Assembly (NCBI GenBank): GCA_050747745.1
Contig: JBOGKM010000048.1
Span: 1 to 64,000 of the forward strand
Reading direction: 5' to 3'
From: SCQP01 sp050747745
GTDB lineage: Bacteria > Acidobacteriota > Terriglobia > Terriglobales > SCQP01
DNA length: 64,000 bases
Shown here piece after piece: positions 8,179-16,427 of the stretch (positions are counted from its first letter, which is position 1; every line of letters starts with the position of its first letter). A model generated the notes under the pieces. The model did no database searches and had not been told where the DNA came from. It saw nothing but the letters and a program-made list of their open reading frames with translations. A program made the position numbers and the translations under genes.

Positions 8179-8985
8179 TCAGCGACGGAGCCATTGCTGC
8201 CGGGCCTTCCAGGCCCTGAGGTGGAGGACATCGCCGAAATAGTCGGAGCGGGTGAGGGGAACGTCGGCGAAGGCGCGCGCCGGGAACTCGGAAGCCACTG
8301 CCTGGCAGAGAACCGCGCGAGTGGGCGCCCTCTGGCCGAGGAAGGCGAAGTGGGCTGAGACGAAGCGGGGGCCGAGCAGAGCGGCGGTGGAGCGGAGCCA
8401 GCACCAGCGGAGATAGCTGCGCCATTGATCCATGGTCGCGAACAGGAGTCGTGCATTGAGCAGGCGCAGGGCCGCAGGCGAGGTGGCCAGGGTTGCCGTG
8501 GCGGGTGCGCCCAGCGTGGCCCAGTAAGCGGTCCAGTCGACGTTGGGGGTCAGCGCGTCGAGCTGCTGGAGTGTAAGCGCTTGCGGCGGCGCCGTGCTAG
8601 GTGGCGGCAGCAGCCCGATTTCCATGTTGATGGCGGTGCGGGCTTCGGCTGCGGCCTGCTCGGCAGGATCGCCCAGCACGGAGAACAGGTGCTGGGCATA
8701 GCGTTGGGTGGCGTAGTCCCGGATGCGCGGCGGAACGGGCTGACCGCCGACGCGGAAGGCGGCGAATGCGCCGAAGCGGTGCAGTTCGGCGAGGGCGGCC
8801 GCGACTTGGTGGGGGTCTTGCAGCGCGGCGACCGACTGGAGGTATGGTTCCACCGGCTGGGCTCCCAGGGAGCGAATGCGGGCGGTATTGGTGCAGGCGT
8901 CGCGGAAGATGGTTCGGGGCGCGGTCTGGGCGCCGAGCACCCCGGCCAGTGCGAACACCAGCAGTCCGAACCTCGCCGAGCGCAT
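8179..8985 (-). CDS. Secreted M13_N-like protein lacking the peptidase domain
   Basis: This 268-residue protein has a signal peptide (about 1-19). The mature part lines up by eye with the middle of the M13 peptidase encoded next door: FRDACTNTARIRSLGAQP corresponds to FYSACMNTSQINAGGSQP, and YLRWCWLRSTAALLGPRFVSAHF to YLRWQLVHAAATSLSQPFVDAHF. It lacks the first 100 or so residues of that protein and the whole catalytic half, so there is no HExxH or ENxxD motif. It is open from start to stop without frameshifts, so it may be a functional non-enzymatic paralogue (binding or inhibitor role, inferred) or an old truncated duplicate. It starts 46 bases after the M13 gene stops, same strand. Confidence 0.7.
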   Translation of the reverse strand: MRSARFGLLVFALAGVLGAQTAPRTIFRDACTNTARIRSLGAQPVEPYLQSVAALQDPHQVAAALAELHRFGAFAAFRVGGQPVPPRIRDYATQRYAQHLFSVLGDPAEQAAAEARTAINMEIGLLPPPSTAPPQALTLQQLDALTPNVDWTAYWATLGAPATATLATSPAALRLLNARLLFATMDQWRSYLRWCWLRSTAALLGPRFVSAHFAFLGQRAPTRAVLCQAVASEFPARAFADVPLTRSDYFGDVLHLRAWKARQQWLRR

Positions 8986-9031
8986 GGTTACGATTGTAGA
9001 TCCCGATCCCGGTCTTCCTAAAAACCCCGAA

Positions 9032-11098
9032 CTACCAAACCCGGCAGGCCTTCGGGCCTGCCGTCATCGGATCGCTGGGGCCGCAGTGAAAGGCAGCCGC
9101 GAACTGGGGCATGTTGGTGACCACGCCGTCCACGCGGAAGCGCCCGGGGGAGTGGGGATCGATGTTGGCCATCATGCGCGCGGTCTGCGGGCGCGTGTTC
9201 TCGCACCAGATTTGGGCGTAGCCGAGGAAAAAACGCTGGGCGCGCGTGAGGCCGTCGGTCATGGGATCGGGCTTGCCCGCCAGGGCGGATTCCATCGCCA
9301 TGTAGGCGATGCGGACGCCACCGTTGTCGGCCGTGTTCTCGCCCAACGTGAGCTTGCCGTTGAGGTGGACGCCCGGCAGCGGGCTGAATTGGGAATACTC
9401 CTGCACCAGGCAGGCGGTGCGTTCGCTGAAGGCTTTGGCGTCGGCCGGCGTCCACCACTCGCGCAGGTTGCCCTGGGCATCGAATTTGCGGCCCTCGTCG
9501 TCAAAGCCATGGGTCATCTCGTGACCCATCACCGCGCCCACGGCGCCGTAGTTGACCGCGTCGTTGCGGGTGGCGCTGTAAAACGGCGGCTGGAGTATGC
9601 CGGCGGGAAACACGATCTGATTCCGAAGGGGGGTGTAGTAGGCGTTGACGGTGGGCGGGGTCATCAGCCATTCGCTGCGATCCACCGGCTTGCCGATCTT
9701 GTTGAGCTGGCGGTGGGACTGGAACAGCACGGTGTTTTCGAGATCGGCGTAATAATCGTCCGGCGTGAGGTGAATGGAGCTGTAGTCGAGCCACTTGTTG
9801 GGATAGCCGACCTTGTTGACGATGGCGTGGAGCTTGACCAGCGCGTATTGCTTCGTGGCAGGCGTCATCCAGTCAATGGCCTCGATGTCCTTGCCGTAGG
9901 TGGATTCGAGATTCTCCACCATGGCGGCCATGTGTGCCTTGGCTTCGGGACTGAAGGCGGCCTGCACGTAGAGCTGGCCGAGAGCGTCGCCGAGATGCCG
10001 GTCGGTCGAGTTGACGCAGCGCTTCCAGCGTGGCTGCTGGGCGGCGACGCCTTCGAGGGTCTTGCTGTAGAAGTCGAAGTGGGCGTCCACGAAAGGCTGG
10101 GACAGGGAAGTGGCCGCGGCGTGGACCAGTTGCCAGCGGAGATAGGTCTCCCAGTCACGCAACGGCACGTTGCGGAGATCGCGATTGAGGGCGCGGAAAA
10201 AGCCCGGAACGGCGATATTGACGCTGGTGAACGCGGGGGCGCCGGAAGCGGCGAAGAACGGCTGCCAGTGAAAGGCTGGGGTGAGGGACTGGAGATAGGA
10301 AACGGATTCTTTGTGATAGATGGCGTCGGGATTGCGGCGCTGCACCGGCGTGAGGGAGGCTTGCGCCAGGGAGGTTTCGATGCGCAGAACGATTGCAGCT
10401 TCGGCGTCGGCGGTGGCTTGGGTATCGCCGAGAAGGACGAACATGGCAGCCACATGGGCGGCGTATTCCTGGCGCAGGGCTCTGGATTTGGCGTCCTGAC
10501 GGAGATAGTAGCCGCGGTTGGGCAGGCCCAGGCCGCCCTGGTCGACTTCCGCGATTTCATTGGCGGTGGCGTGTTTGGCGTCCTGAGTGGCGCCGTAGCT
10601 GAACACGGCGTTGACGCCGGCGTCCTGCAGGCCGGCCAGCACCGCGGGAAGCTGGGAAATCGAGGTCATGCCGTCGATGGCTTTGAGCTCGGCGGCCAGC
10701 GGCTGCGAGCCGCCGGCGTTGATCTGGGAGGTGTTCATGCACGCCGAGTAAAAGGTGCCGACCTCGCGGGTGATGGGGGTGGTATCGGCCGCGAGGTTGG
10801 CGCTGGCCTTGTCGAGGATGGTGTGCAGTACGTCGCGGTTGTGGTTCGCCAGGGTGGAGAAGGTGCCCCAGGAGGCCTGGTCGGCCGGAATGGGATTGTG
10901 CGCCATCCAGTTGCCGCAGGCGTACTGGTAGAAGTCCTGGCAGGGGCTGATGTGGGTATCGAGGTCGGCCATCACCACGCCGGCGGGATTGCTGCTGGAG
11001 GAAGCCGGCGGCGGCGCATTGGTTTTGGATTTGGAACAGGCCGCGAGGACGACCATGGCCGCCAGGGCGAGCGAGGCGGGAGCGAGAAGTTTACGCAT
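9032..11098 (-). CDS. M13-family (neprilysin/PepO-like) zinc metallopeptidase, lipoprotein
   Basis: A 688-residue secreted endopeptidase predicted to cut oligopeptides outside the cytoplasm. The N-terminus is a lipoprotein signal with a lipobox (LAAC, Cys near residue 21), followed by an M13_N domain beginning near CGNW. The catalytic domain carries the zinc site HEMTH (526-530), the third ligand in GENTAD (Glu587), and the family's closing CRVW. All key residues are intact. The ATG at 11098 is preferred to the longer frame because it starts the lipoprotein signal directly. It is followed on the same strand by the M13_N-only protein. Confidence 0.95.
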   Translation of the reverse strand: MRKLLAPASLALAAMVVLAACSKSKTNAPPPASSSSNPAGVVMADLDTHISPCQDFYQYACGNWMAHNPIPADQASWGTFSTLANHNRDVLHTILDKASANLAADTTPITREVGTFYSACMNTSQINAGGSQPLAAELKAIDGMTSISQLPAVLAGLQDAGVNAVFSYGATQDAKHATANEIAEVDQGGLGLPNRGYYLRQDAKSRALRQEYAAHVAAMFVLLGDTQATADAEAAIVLRIETSLAQASLTPVQRRNPDAIYHKESVSYLQSLTPAFHWQPFFAASGAPAFTSVNIAVPGFFRALNRDLRNVPLRDWETYLRWQLVHAAATSLSQPFVDAHFDFYSKTLEGVAAQQPRWKRCVNSTDRHLGDALGQLYVQAAFSPEAKAHMAAMVENLESTYGKDIEAIDWMTPATKQYALVKLHAIVNKVGYPNKWLDYSSIHLTPDDYYADLENTVLFQSHRQLNKIGKPVDRSEWLMTPPTVNAYYTPLRNQIVFPAGILQPPFYSATRNDAVNYGAVGAVMGHEMTHGFDDEGRKFDAQGNLREWWTPADAKAFSERTACLVQEYSQFSPLPGVHLNGKLTLGENTADNGGVRIAYMAMESALAGKPDPMTDGLTRAQRFFLGYAQIWCENTRPQTARMMANIDPHSPGRFRVDGVVTNMPQFAAAFHCGPSDPMTAGPKACRVW

Positions 11099-11174
11099 GA
11101 GGCACCATCCGCGGGCAGTGTAGCATAAAGCTCGAAGCTTTCCGGCTTGAAAACTCAATGGGGAGGAGATCGGG

Positions 11175-11543
11175 ATGGCGAAGCAGACAAAGCTGTTGCA
11201 TGCGCGCTGGAGTGAGGTGGCGCTGGAGACCTTGAACTCACGGATTCAGCGGCATTTTGTCGTGGGCGATCAGCTCATGTTGGCCCGTATTCTGTTGAAA
11301 AAAGGCGCCGAGGTGCCGCTACACAGCCACGCCAACGAACAGGTGACGTGGGTAACCGAGGGGGCGCTGGAATTCCAAATTGATGGCCGGACGGTGGTGG
11401 TGCGGGCCGGGGAAGTCTTGTGCATCCCGCCTCACATGCCGCACGCGGCGCACGCGCTGGAAGATACGGTCGATATCGATATTTTTACGCCGCCGCGCCA
11501 GGATTGGATTGACAAGAACGACGCCTATCTGCGCGGCAAATAA
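11175..11543 (+). CDS. Small cupin-domain protein
   Basis: A single conserved beta-barrel of 122 residues. The two cupin motifs are seen as G-(x)4-PLHSHANEQVTWVTEGALEF and G-EVLCIPPHMPHAAHA, with His49, His51, Glu54 and a later His as expected metal ligands. It may be an enzyme or a small-molecule sensor; the sequence alone does not say which. GGGGAGGAGAT gives a strong ribosome site. It is divergent from the M13 gene (76 bases) and faces the lipoprotein gene across a shared terminator. Confidence 0.88.
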   Translation: MAKQTKLLHARWSEVALETLNSRIQRHFVVGDQLMLARILLKKGAEVPLHSHANEQVTWVTEGALEFQIDGRTVVVRAGEVLCIPPHMPHAAHALEDTVDIDIFTPPRQDWIDKNDAYLRGK

Positions 11544-11550
11544 AAGAATA

Positions 11551-11580
11551 CGGCCCGCCCGGCACTAGCCGGACGGGCCG
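11551..11580 (-). terminator. Rho-independent terminator for the lipoprotein gene, possibly bidirectional
   Basis: CGGCCCGCCCGGC and GCCGGACGGGCCG form a 13-base-pair stem with one mismatch and an ACTA loop. On the minus strand it is followed by TATTCTTTTATTT, a good T-tract, and lies 24 bases after the lipoprotein stop. On the plus strand it comes 7 bases after the cupin stop but without a T-run. Confidence 0.8.
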
Positions 11581-11604
11581 TTGCCCTCAGCCGCGAGGCT
11601 GGAG

Positions 11605-13287
11605 CTAGAGGCTGCCACCGGAACCGCCCGCCGCCGGAGCCGGAATGGCGGTCGGGTCGTTGATGTCGGTCAGGCCCAAACCGTAGTCCCCGCCGGATTG
11701 GGACAGATAGCCGCGCGCTTCTACGGTGTCGCCGACCGGCTCGGCTGGCGGAGCGGGCGCGGCGCCGAACTGGAGGTAGGGGCCATCCAGGTTCGCGGCG
11801 GTGCAGCCGGCGAACGCCGCCGTCGTGCCCACCGTGGCGCAGGTGAGCGCCAAAGCGGAAACGGCGGTGCCGGCGGGCAGGTTGGAGAAGGTCGTCGACA
11901 GCAAGAAGACGTAGGAGACCACGGTTTGGCCGTCGGAGCCGTCGTTGGCCGACGGCGCGGCCGTGGTGGTGGCGTACATGTTGACCGCGGATTGCGTGAC
12001 CGTAGTGGCATCAATCACGGTGCTGGTCGCGGTGCTGAGCGTGGTATCGGTGGCGCCGGCGACCCAGACGCTCTGGCCGGGGAAGACTTGGGTGGCATCG
12101 AAATAAGCCACGCAGACGGGCTGGCCCAAGCCGCCGGTGTCCAACTGGCAGGCGGGCTGGCCAGCGTCATCGGCGCCGGCTGCGGCGGAGAAGGTGGTGG
12201 CGCCGGTGGCGCCGGTAGCGACCACGACGCCGATTTCCTGGCCGACCAGCGCGGGCGTGCTGCTGTTGGTGACGACCATGTTGAAACCGGTGCCGGTCAT
12301 GCCGACGACGACGCCATCGTTGACGCTGCCGAGAGCCACACCCGTTTTGGCGTTGGGGATTTCCGCAACGCCGTTGTCGGCGGTTTCCAGCGAAATGGCG
12401 GACAGGCTGCCATCGGCGTTGATCTGGGCGTCGGAGCGGGCGGTGGCGCCGACGGCGAGGTTGGAGAGCGAGAGCGCGCCGGAGTAGACAGTCGTGGCGG
12501 ACGTGTAAATGGTTTCTCCGTATCCGGTATCGGCGGTCAGGACTAGGCTGCTGTTGGAGGTGTCCACCGAGGCGACCGTGCCGCTAACGTTGACATCGGC
12601 CTGGGCCGTGGTGAGGGAGGTGACCGGCGCCATGGTGATGTTGACGTTGCCGGGCGTCGTGGTCCCGGCGGTCGTGACGGCGACGGTCGGGGAGAAGGTT
12701 ACCATGCCGCTGGCGAGGTCCAGCTCCTGAGCCAGGTTGAAATCGAAGTTCAGGTAGGTGGAGGCTTGAGTATTGACCACGATCGGGGCGGTAAACGTAT
12801 AGGTCAGCGACTGGCTGGCCGCGGGGATGGTGACCGTGGGCGGCGTGGCCGGGGTGGTGACGGGGGGATTGGAGGTGGCATAGGTCACGGTGGTGCCGTT
12901 CATATACGTGAAGTTGGCGCCGGTGACGGTAAAGGTGACGCTGTTATAGGTGCCCTGAGGAAGCGGGTCGACGTCGAGCAGGATTTGGCTGATGCCGCTG
13001 TGAGCGATCTCGAAGGTCACCGGGTTGGCGATCAGCGTCAGAGTGGTGCCGTTGGCATTGGCGGCGGTAATCGTGCCGACGGTGATTTGAGCCGCCAGCA
13101 CGCCGGGCATGGGTGCGTCGCTGGCGGTGATGACCGCCTGGCCGTCGGGGCCGGGACCGTTGAAGGAACCGCTGCCGGGAGATGTTCCGAAGCTGCTCGA
13201 GGAGCTATTGCCGCTGCAGGCTGACATCATGAGCACCAGGCCGAACGCCACGGCCGTGGCCAGAGAAGTGGTCGTTGATTTGCGCAT
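11605..13287 (-). CDS. Surface lipoprotein with DUF4382-like and DUF5666-like domains
   Basis: A 560-residue exported lipoprotein: signal peptide with lipobox MSAC (Cys near 24) and a Ser/Gly-rich linker. A beta-sandwich region (about 50-190; ITASDAPMPGV, then LPQGTYNSVTFTVTGA) resembles DUF4382, and the later VSGTVASVDTSNSSLVL / GATARSDAQI segments resemble DUF5666-type beta-barrel repeats. Thr, Ala and Val dominate and charged residues are scarce. Function is unknown; a cell-surface or adhesive role is inferred. GGAGG lies 8 bases before the ATG at 13287, and a rho-independent terminator follows the gene. Confidence 0.8.
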   Translation of the reverse strand: MRKSTTTSLATAVAFGLVLMMSACSGNSSSSSFGTSPGSGSFNGPGPDGQAVITASDAPMPGVLAAQITVGTITAANANGTTLTLIANPVTFEIAHSGISQILLDVDPLPQGTYNSVTFTVTGANFTYMNGTTVTYATSNPPVTTPATPPTVTIPAASQSLTYTFTAPIVVNTQASTYLNFDFNLAQELDLASGMVTFSPTVAVTTAGTTTPGNVNITMAPVTSLTTAQADVNVSGTVASVDTSNSSLVLTADTGYGETIYTSATTVYSGALSLSNLAVGATARSDAQINADGSLSAISLETADNGVAEIPNAKTGVALGSVNDGVVVGMTGTGFNMVVTNSSTPALVGQEIGVVVATGATGATTFSAAAGADDAGQPACQLDTGGLGQPVCVAYFDATQVFPGQSVWVAGATDTTLSTATSTVIDATTVTQSAVNMYATTTAAPSANDGSDGQTVVSYVFLLSTTFSNLPAGTAVSALALTCATVGTTAAFAGCTAANLDGPYLQFGAAPAPPAEPVGDTVEARGYLSQSGGDYGLGLTDINDPTAIPAPAAGGSGGSL

Positions 13288-13409
13288 TACCGGAGCCTCC
13301 GTAAAATCTGGTTGCCGTCGGACGCAGACCGGCGGACGAATCTCACCGTTCCTCTCACGAATTCATAGGTGATTTGCATGAGCGCGATGAGCGAGACAAC
13401 TCTATCACA

Positions 13410-13457
13410 GGCCGTGGAAGGAAATTAAATAATTTTCATGCTAATTTCCCCACGGCC
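13410..13457 (-). repeat. Large 16-bp hairpin directly after the S9 peptidase stop
   Basis: GGCCGTGG (13410-13417) plus GGAAATTA (13420-13427) pair perfectly with TAATTTCC (13442-13449) plus CCACGGCC (13450-13457). This leaves a 2-base bulge and a 14-base A/T-rich loop. It begins one base after the S9 gene ends on the minus strand and is the likely end of that transcript, though no T-run follows. It may also shield the lipoprotein promoter from read-through. Confidence 0.65.
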
Positions 13458-13458
13458 G

Positions 13459-15579
13459 TTACCGGTCCGGTGGGATGGTTTTGATGGGTTGGTTTTGGAC
13501 CAGGGTGCGTTCGAAAAAGGATGCGGTGGCGGCAAAGTTCCTCAGCCAGGTACGCCAGAGGAGGGAGTCATGGATGCCATCGGGAAAAACTACCAGTTGG
13601 TAGGGAATATGATGGGCGCGCAGCAGGTGGACCAGGTCCACGGTCTGGGCGAACTCCACGTTGCGGTCGTCGTCGCCTTGCATGAGCAAGACTGGGGATT
13701 TCCATTGGGCGATAGCGGCAACCGGGGAGGATTGGTAGGCGAGCTGGAGTGCGGCCGGGGACAGGCCGGCATGGCTGCCGAACCCAATCCGCCAGTCATG
13801 GACGCCGGCGTAGTCCACCCCGGCCTTGAAAAGGTTGGAATTGCGGGCTAGGCCGAGAGCGGTGAGATAGCCGCCATAGGAGCCACCCCAGAGGCCGATT
13901 TTCGCAGGATTGACCTCAGGTAGTGACTGGAGGTATTTGGCACCAGCAACGATGTCCTGGTATTCGGACGCGCCCTGGGGGCCGGCGTGGGCAGGTTCGC
14001 GAAAGCGCACGCCATACATAATGCTGAGGCGGTAGTTGACGGAGAGGACGACGAAGCCGCGGCTGGCGAGGTATTGGTTGGCGGCATACATGTAGTTGTA
14101 GGCGTCCATGGGATGGAAGCCGAGCAGCATCTGGCGGGGCGGGCCGCCATGCATGAAGACCAGGCCAGGGTGGCGGCCGGCGTGCTCGCGCGGGGTGAAG
14201 AGCTGGCCGTGGATGAGCAGGCCGTCAAGGCTGCGGAAGGTCACCGCGCGTGGGGTGACCATCTGGGCGGATGGGTAGGACGCCGCAAGCGCGGAGGCGG
14301 CGAGCATGACCCGGCCGCCTGCTCTGATCCGGTAGGGCATCGCGGGCTGCGTGGCGGTGGAACCCAAACTGAACACAACGCGGCCATCGCCGCTGGGAAC
14401 CGGGGTCCATTCCAGGGTCGCCCCGCGGGTGAGGGCAACCGGGCCGGGGTGGGAGATGCTGACCCTCCAGACGTGGCGGCGGTCCACGTCGCCTTGGTTG
14501 GAGGCGTAATAAAGAGTCTGCCCGCCGGGCGACAGGGTGACGGGCGCGGGGGCGATGGAGAAGTTGCCCGGGGTGAGCAGGAGGGCCGCTCCGCCCGAGG
14601 CCGCGATGGAGTAGAGATGGACCCAGCCGTCGCGTTGGCCGGCAAAGACGAGGCGGCGGTCCGTGGCGAACTGGAACACGGATGATTCCCATTCGCCCGG
14701 CATGCCGCCGAGCAGTCCGGAAGTGCTGTGCCAGATTTGGCGGGCATGACGGGTCGCGGCGTTCCAGACCCAGATGGTCCAGGGCTGGGGATGGCCGAAA
14801 AAGAAGCCGCCGGAGCCAGCGTTGAGGAGGCGAACGAAGGCCAACTGCTTGCCATCGGGAGACCAGCGGGGCATGAGGTCGCGGAAGACGCTGGGGGCGG
14901 CATAGGCGAGCGTGGGCGAGCCGAAGCGGAAGATGCCGATGAGGGAGTGGGTGCCGCGATCGCTGACGAAGGCGATGGCCTGGCTGTCGGGCGACCATTG
15001 CGGATCGGAGTTGCGGCCGCGGATGTAGGCGAGCTTGCGGGCGGGCGCCGAGCCATCCACGGGGGCAAGCCAGAGGGCGCCGCGGGCAGGCCAGACGGCC
15101 CACTTGCCGTTGGGCGAGATTTGGATATCTTCACAACCCTCGAAGCTGCAGTTCATCTCACCCAGCAAGCGGGGAGGACCGCCGGAGACGGAGACGGCCC
15201 AGACCTGTTGTTGGGGTTGGACGACGTTGCTGGTGGGATCGGCGACTTCGCCCTGGGCATTGGTCTCGCTGCCGCGGGCGTAGACGGCGGTGGCACCGTC
15301 GGGGGTGAGGCGGAGGCTGTTGATGGGCATTCCGTCGTCGCCGCGATAGTGAGTGACGGGGTGAGCGGCGAAGCTGGGGCCGGCGGCGACCCAGACGTTG
15401 CTCGCGCCGCGCGCGTCAAAGACCCAGGCGACGCGCTCGCCCTGGGCGGCGGCGGTGAGCTGGGAAGGGAAAGGATAGTCGAGGGCCTGACGGAGCGTGA
15501 ACGATTGCGCCGCGGCGAGCAGGGGCACGAGCGCGGCGGCGAGAAGCAGAGCCGCGGCCGGCTTGCCGGTCATCCGCAT
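13459..15579 (-). CDS. Secreted S9 prolyl-oligopeptidase/DPP-like serine peptidase
   Basis: A 706-residue exported peptidase. It has a signal peptide (about 1-25), then a propeller domain with WSPDG / LSPGG repeats (about 40-430) that would gate access to the active site. The C-terminal alpha/beta hydrolase has nucleophile Ser567 in GGSYGG, Asp638 in GDDDRNV and His670 in GIHD. All three catalytic residues are present. It probably removes dipeptides or cuts short peptides in the periplasm or medium. A kinase remnant lies 130 bases upstream. A large hairpin marks the 3' end. Confidence 0.93.
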   Translation of the reverse strand: MRMTGKPAAALLLAAALVPLLAAAQSFTLRQALDYPFPSQLTAAAQGERVAWVFDARGASNVWVAAGPSFAAHPVTHYRGDDGMPINSLRLTPDGATAVYARGSETNAQGEVADPTSNVVQPQQQVWAVSVSGGPPRLLGEMNCSFEGCEDIQISPNGKWAVWPARGALWLAPVDGSAPARKLAYIRGRNSDPQWSPDSQAIAFVSDRGTHSLIGIFRFGSPTLAYAAPSVFRDLMPRWSPDGKQLAFVRLLNAGSGGFFFGHPQPWTIWVWNAATRHARQIWHSTSGLLGGMPGEWESSVFQFATDRRLVFAGQRDGWVHLYSIAASGGAALLLTPGNFSIAPAPVTLSPGGQTLYYASNQGDVDRRHVWRVSISHPGPVALTRGATLEWTPVPSGDGRVVFSLGSTATQPAMPYRIRAGGRVMLAASALAASYPSAQMVTPRAVTFRSLDGLLIHGQLFTPREHAGRHPGLVFMHGGPPRQMLLGFHPMDAYNYMYAANQYLASRGFVVLSVNYRLSIMYGVRFREPAHAGPQGASEYQDIVAGAKYLQSLPEVNPAKIGLWGGSYGGYLTALGLARNSNLFKAGVDYAGVHDWRIGFGSHAGLSPAALQLAYQSSPVAAIAQWKSPVLLMQGDDDRNVEFAQTVDLVHLLRAHHIPYQLVVFPDGIHDSLLWRTWLRNFAATASFFERTLVQNQPIKTIPPDR

Positions 15580-15709
15580 GGGTAGTCTCCAGTGCTGCTG
15601 GGAGCGAGTGTAGCAGAAGCAGTCGCCTCAACTGTGGAGCGGGGTGAGGCGGCTTTGCACAATCTGCGGCGCCCTCGGTCGGCGGCGGCTCGCGCAGGCG
15701 GCACCGGCG

Positions 15710-15787
15710 CATCTCGCCCCTGCCGCCCGCGCCCAGCGGCGCGAGTATCTCGTAGGGGCCGACGCGGTCTCCCGGGGCCAGCGGCAT
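15710..15787 (-). pseudogene. N-terminal remnant of a Ser/Thr protein kinase
   Basis: A minus-strand frame from 15787 reads PLAPGDRVGPYEILAPLGAGGRGEM. This is the opening and glycine-rich loop of the acidobacterial PknB-type kinases and closely resembles the start of the intact kinase ending at 20999 (GTHLGPYEILAPIGAGGMGEV). After the loop the match stops: no VAVK lysine, HRD or DFG follows, and the next residues are unrelated. I read it as the left-over 5' end of a deleted kinase gene. Confidence 0.65.
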
Positions 15788-15830
15788 GGTGCGGTTCATT
15801 ATACGTCCGGCGGGCAAAATAAAGCTGGCG

Positions 15831-15968
15831 ATGATCCGGGATCCGAAGGGCTGGGAGGCGTGGGAGGCGGCGCGGCAAACGGCTGAGCCGCCGGACTACG
15901 AGCGCAACCTGCGCTGGTTCGAGAGCGCGCTCGAACACGCACTGGAGCTGGGCGGGCGGCGGCGATGA
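15831..15968 (+). CDS. Small hypothetical protein upstream of a broken nucleotidyltransferase
   Basis: A 45-residue acidic protein (IRDPKGWEAWEAARQ..., then YERNLRWFESALEHALELG). Its stop overlaps the start of the following broken nucleotidyltransferase gene (ATGA), a layout typical of two-gene antitoxin/toxin or partner/nucleotidyltransferase cassettes. No known motif is visible. An alternative in-frame start lies at 15786. With its partner destroyed it may no longer have a function. Confidence 0.45.
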   Translation: MIRDPKGWEAWEAARQTAEPPDYERNLRWFESALEHALELGGRRR

Positions 15969-16214
15969 AAGAGCTGCTGGTGCTGCCCTGCGAGGATGCG
16001 GCGAGAGGCGGTGAGACGGGCACAGAAGATCAAGATAGAGGGGACAGCGGTCCGATTTGCCACGCCTGAAGACCTGATCGTTCACAAGCTGGTGGCGGGG
16101 CGGCCGCGGGACCTGGAGGACGCTGCGTACGGACGCCAGTGGCTGCAGCAGTTCGACCGTGACCTGGGAATCGCCAGCCTCGCTGCCCGGCAGGAACTGA
16201 GCGGCGGGCGTTGA
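15965..16214 (+). pseudogene. Internally deleted nucleotidyltransferase (AbiEii-like)
   Basis: An ATG at 15965 starts MKELLVLPCEDAARGG and soon runs out of frame. From about 16005 another frame reads KIKIEGTAVRFATPEDLIVHKLVAGR, then PRDLEDA. The ATPEDL-x(3)-K-x(4)-RPRDLED signature is the C-terminal part of AbiEii/DUF1814-type nucleotidyltransferases. The catalytic GS-x10-D-x-D region is missing. The gene therefore keeps its start and its end but has lost its middle and its frame. It was probably one half of a toxin-antitoxin-like pair. Confidence 0.65.
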
Positions 16215-16247
16215 CCGGCCGGCGGGAAGCGGTTACCTTCTAGCAGC

Positions 16248-16427
16248 ATGGCTTCGCGCCGCTGGATGGTCTGGCTGCTGCTGGCGCCTTACGCGGCGCT
16301 GCTGTGGGTGCCCTGGTACGCGCGCGCGCGGCCGCTGGTGTGGGGATTTCCCTTTTTTTATTGGTACATGTTCGCGTGGGTCATCGTGACGGCGGTGCTC
16401 ACCGGACTGGTCTATAAGCTGCGATGA
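16248..16427 (+). CDS. DUF3311 small membrane protein, partner of the SSF transporter
   Basis: A 59-residue protein with two hydrophobic helices (about 8-27 and 36-56) separated by a short Arg-containing loop (YARARPLVWGFPFFYWYM). This is the DUF3311 pattern: proteins of about 60-70 residues encoded directly upstream of sodium/solute symporters of the MctP type. Its TGA overlaps the ATG of the symporter (ATGA at 16424), so the two are translated together. It is probably a small subunit or assembly factor of the transporter. Confidence 0.85.
   Translation: MASRRWMVWLLLAPYAALLWVPWYARARPLVWGFPFFYWYMFAWVIVTAVLTGLVYKLR

Noticed and set aside
8876..11128. A 750-codon plus-strand frame opposite the M13 peptidase
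   Set aside because: It mirrors the M13 codons (Gly/Val/His-rich antisense pattern) and has no recognisable domain, while the minus-strand frame has all M13 motifs.
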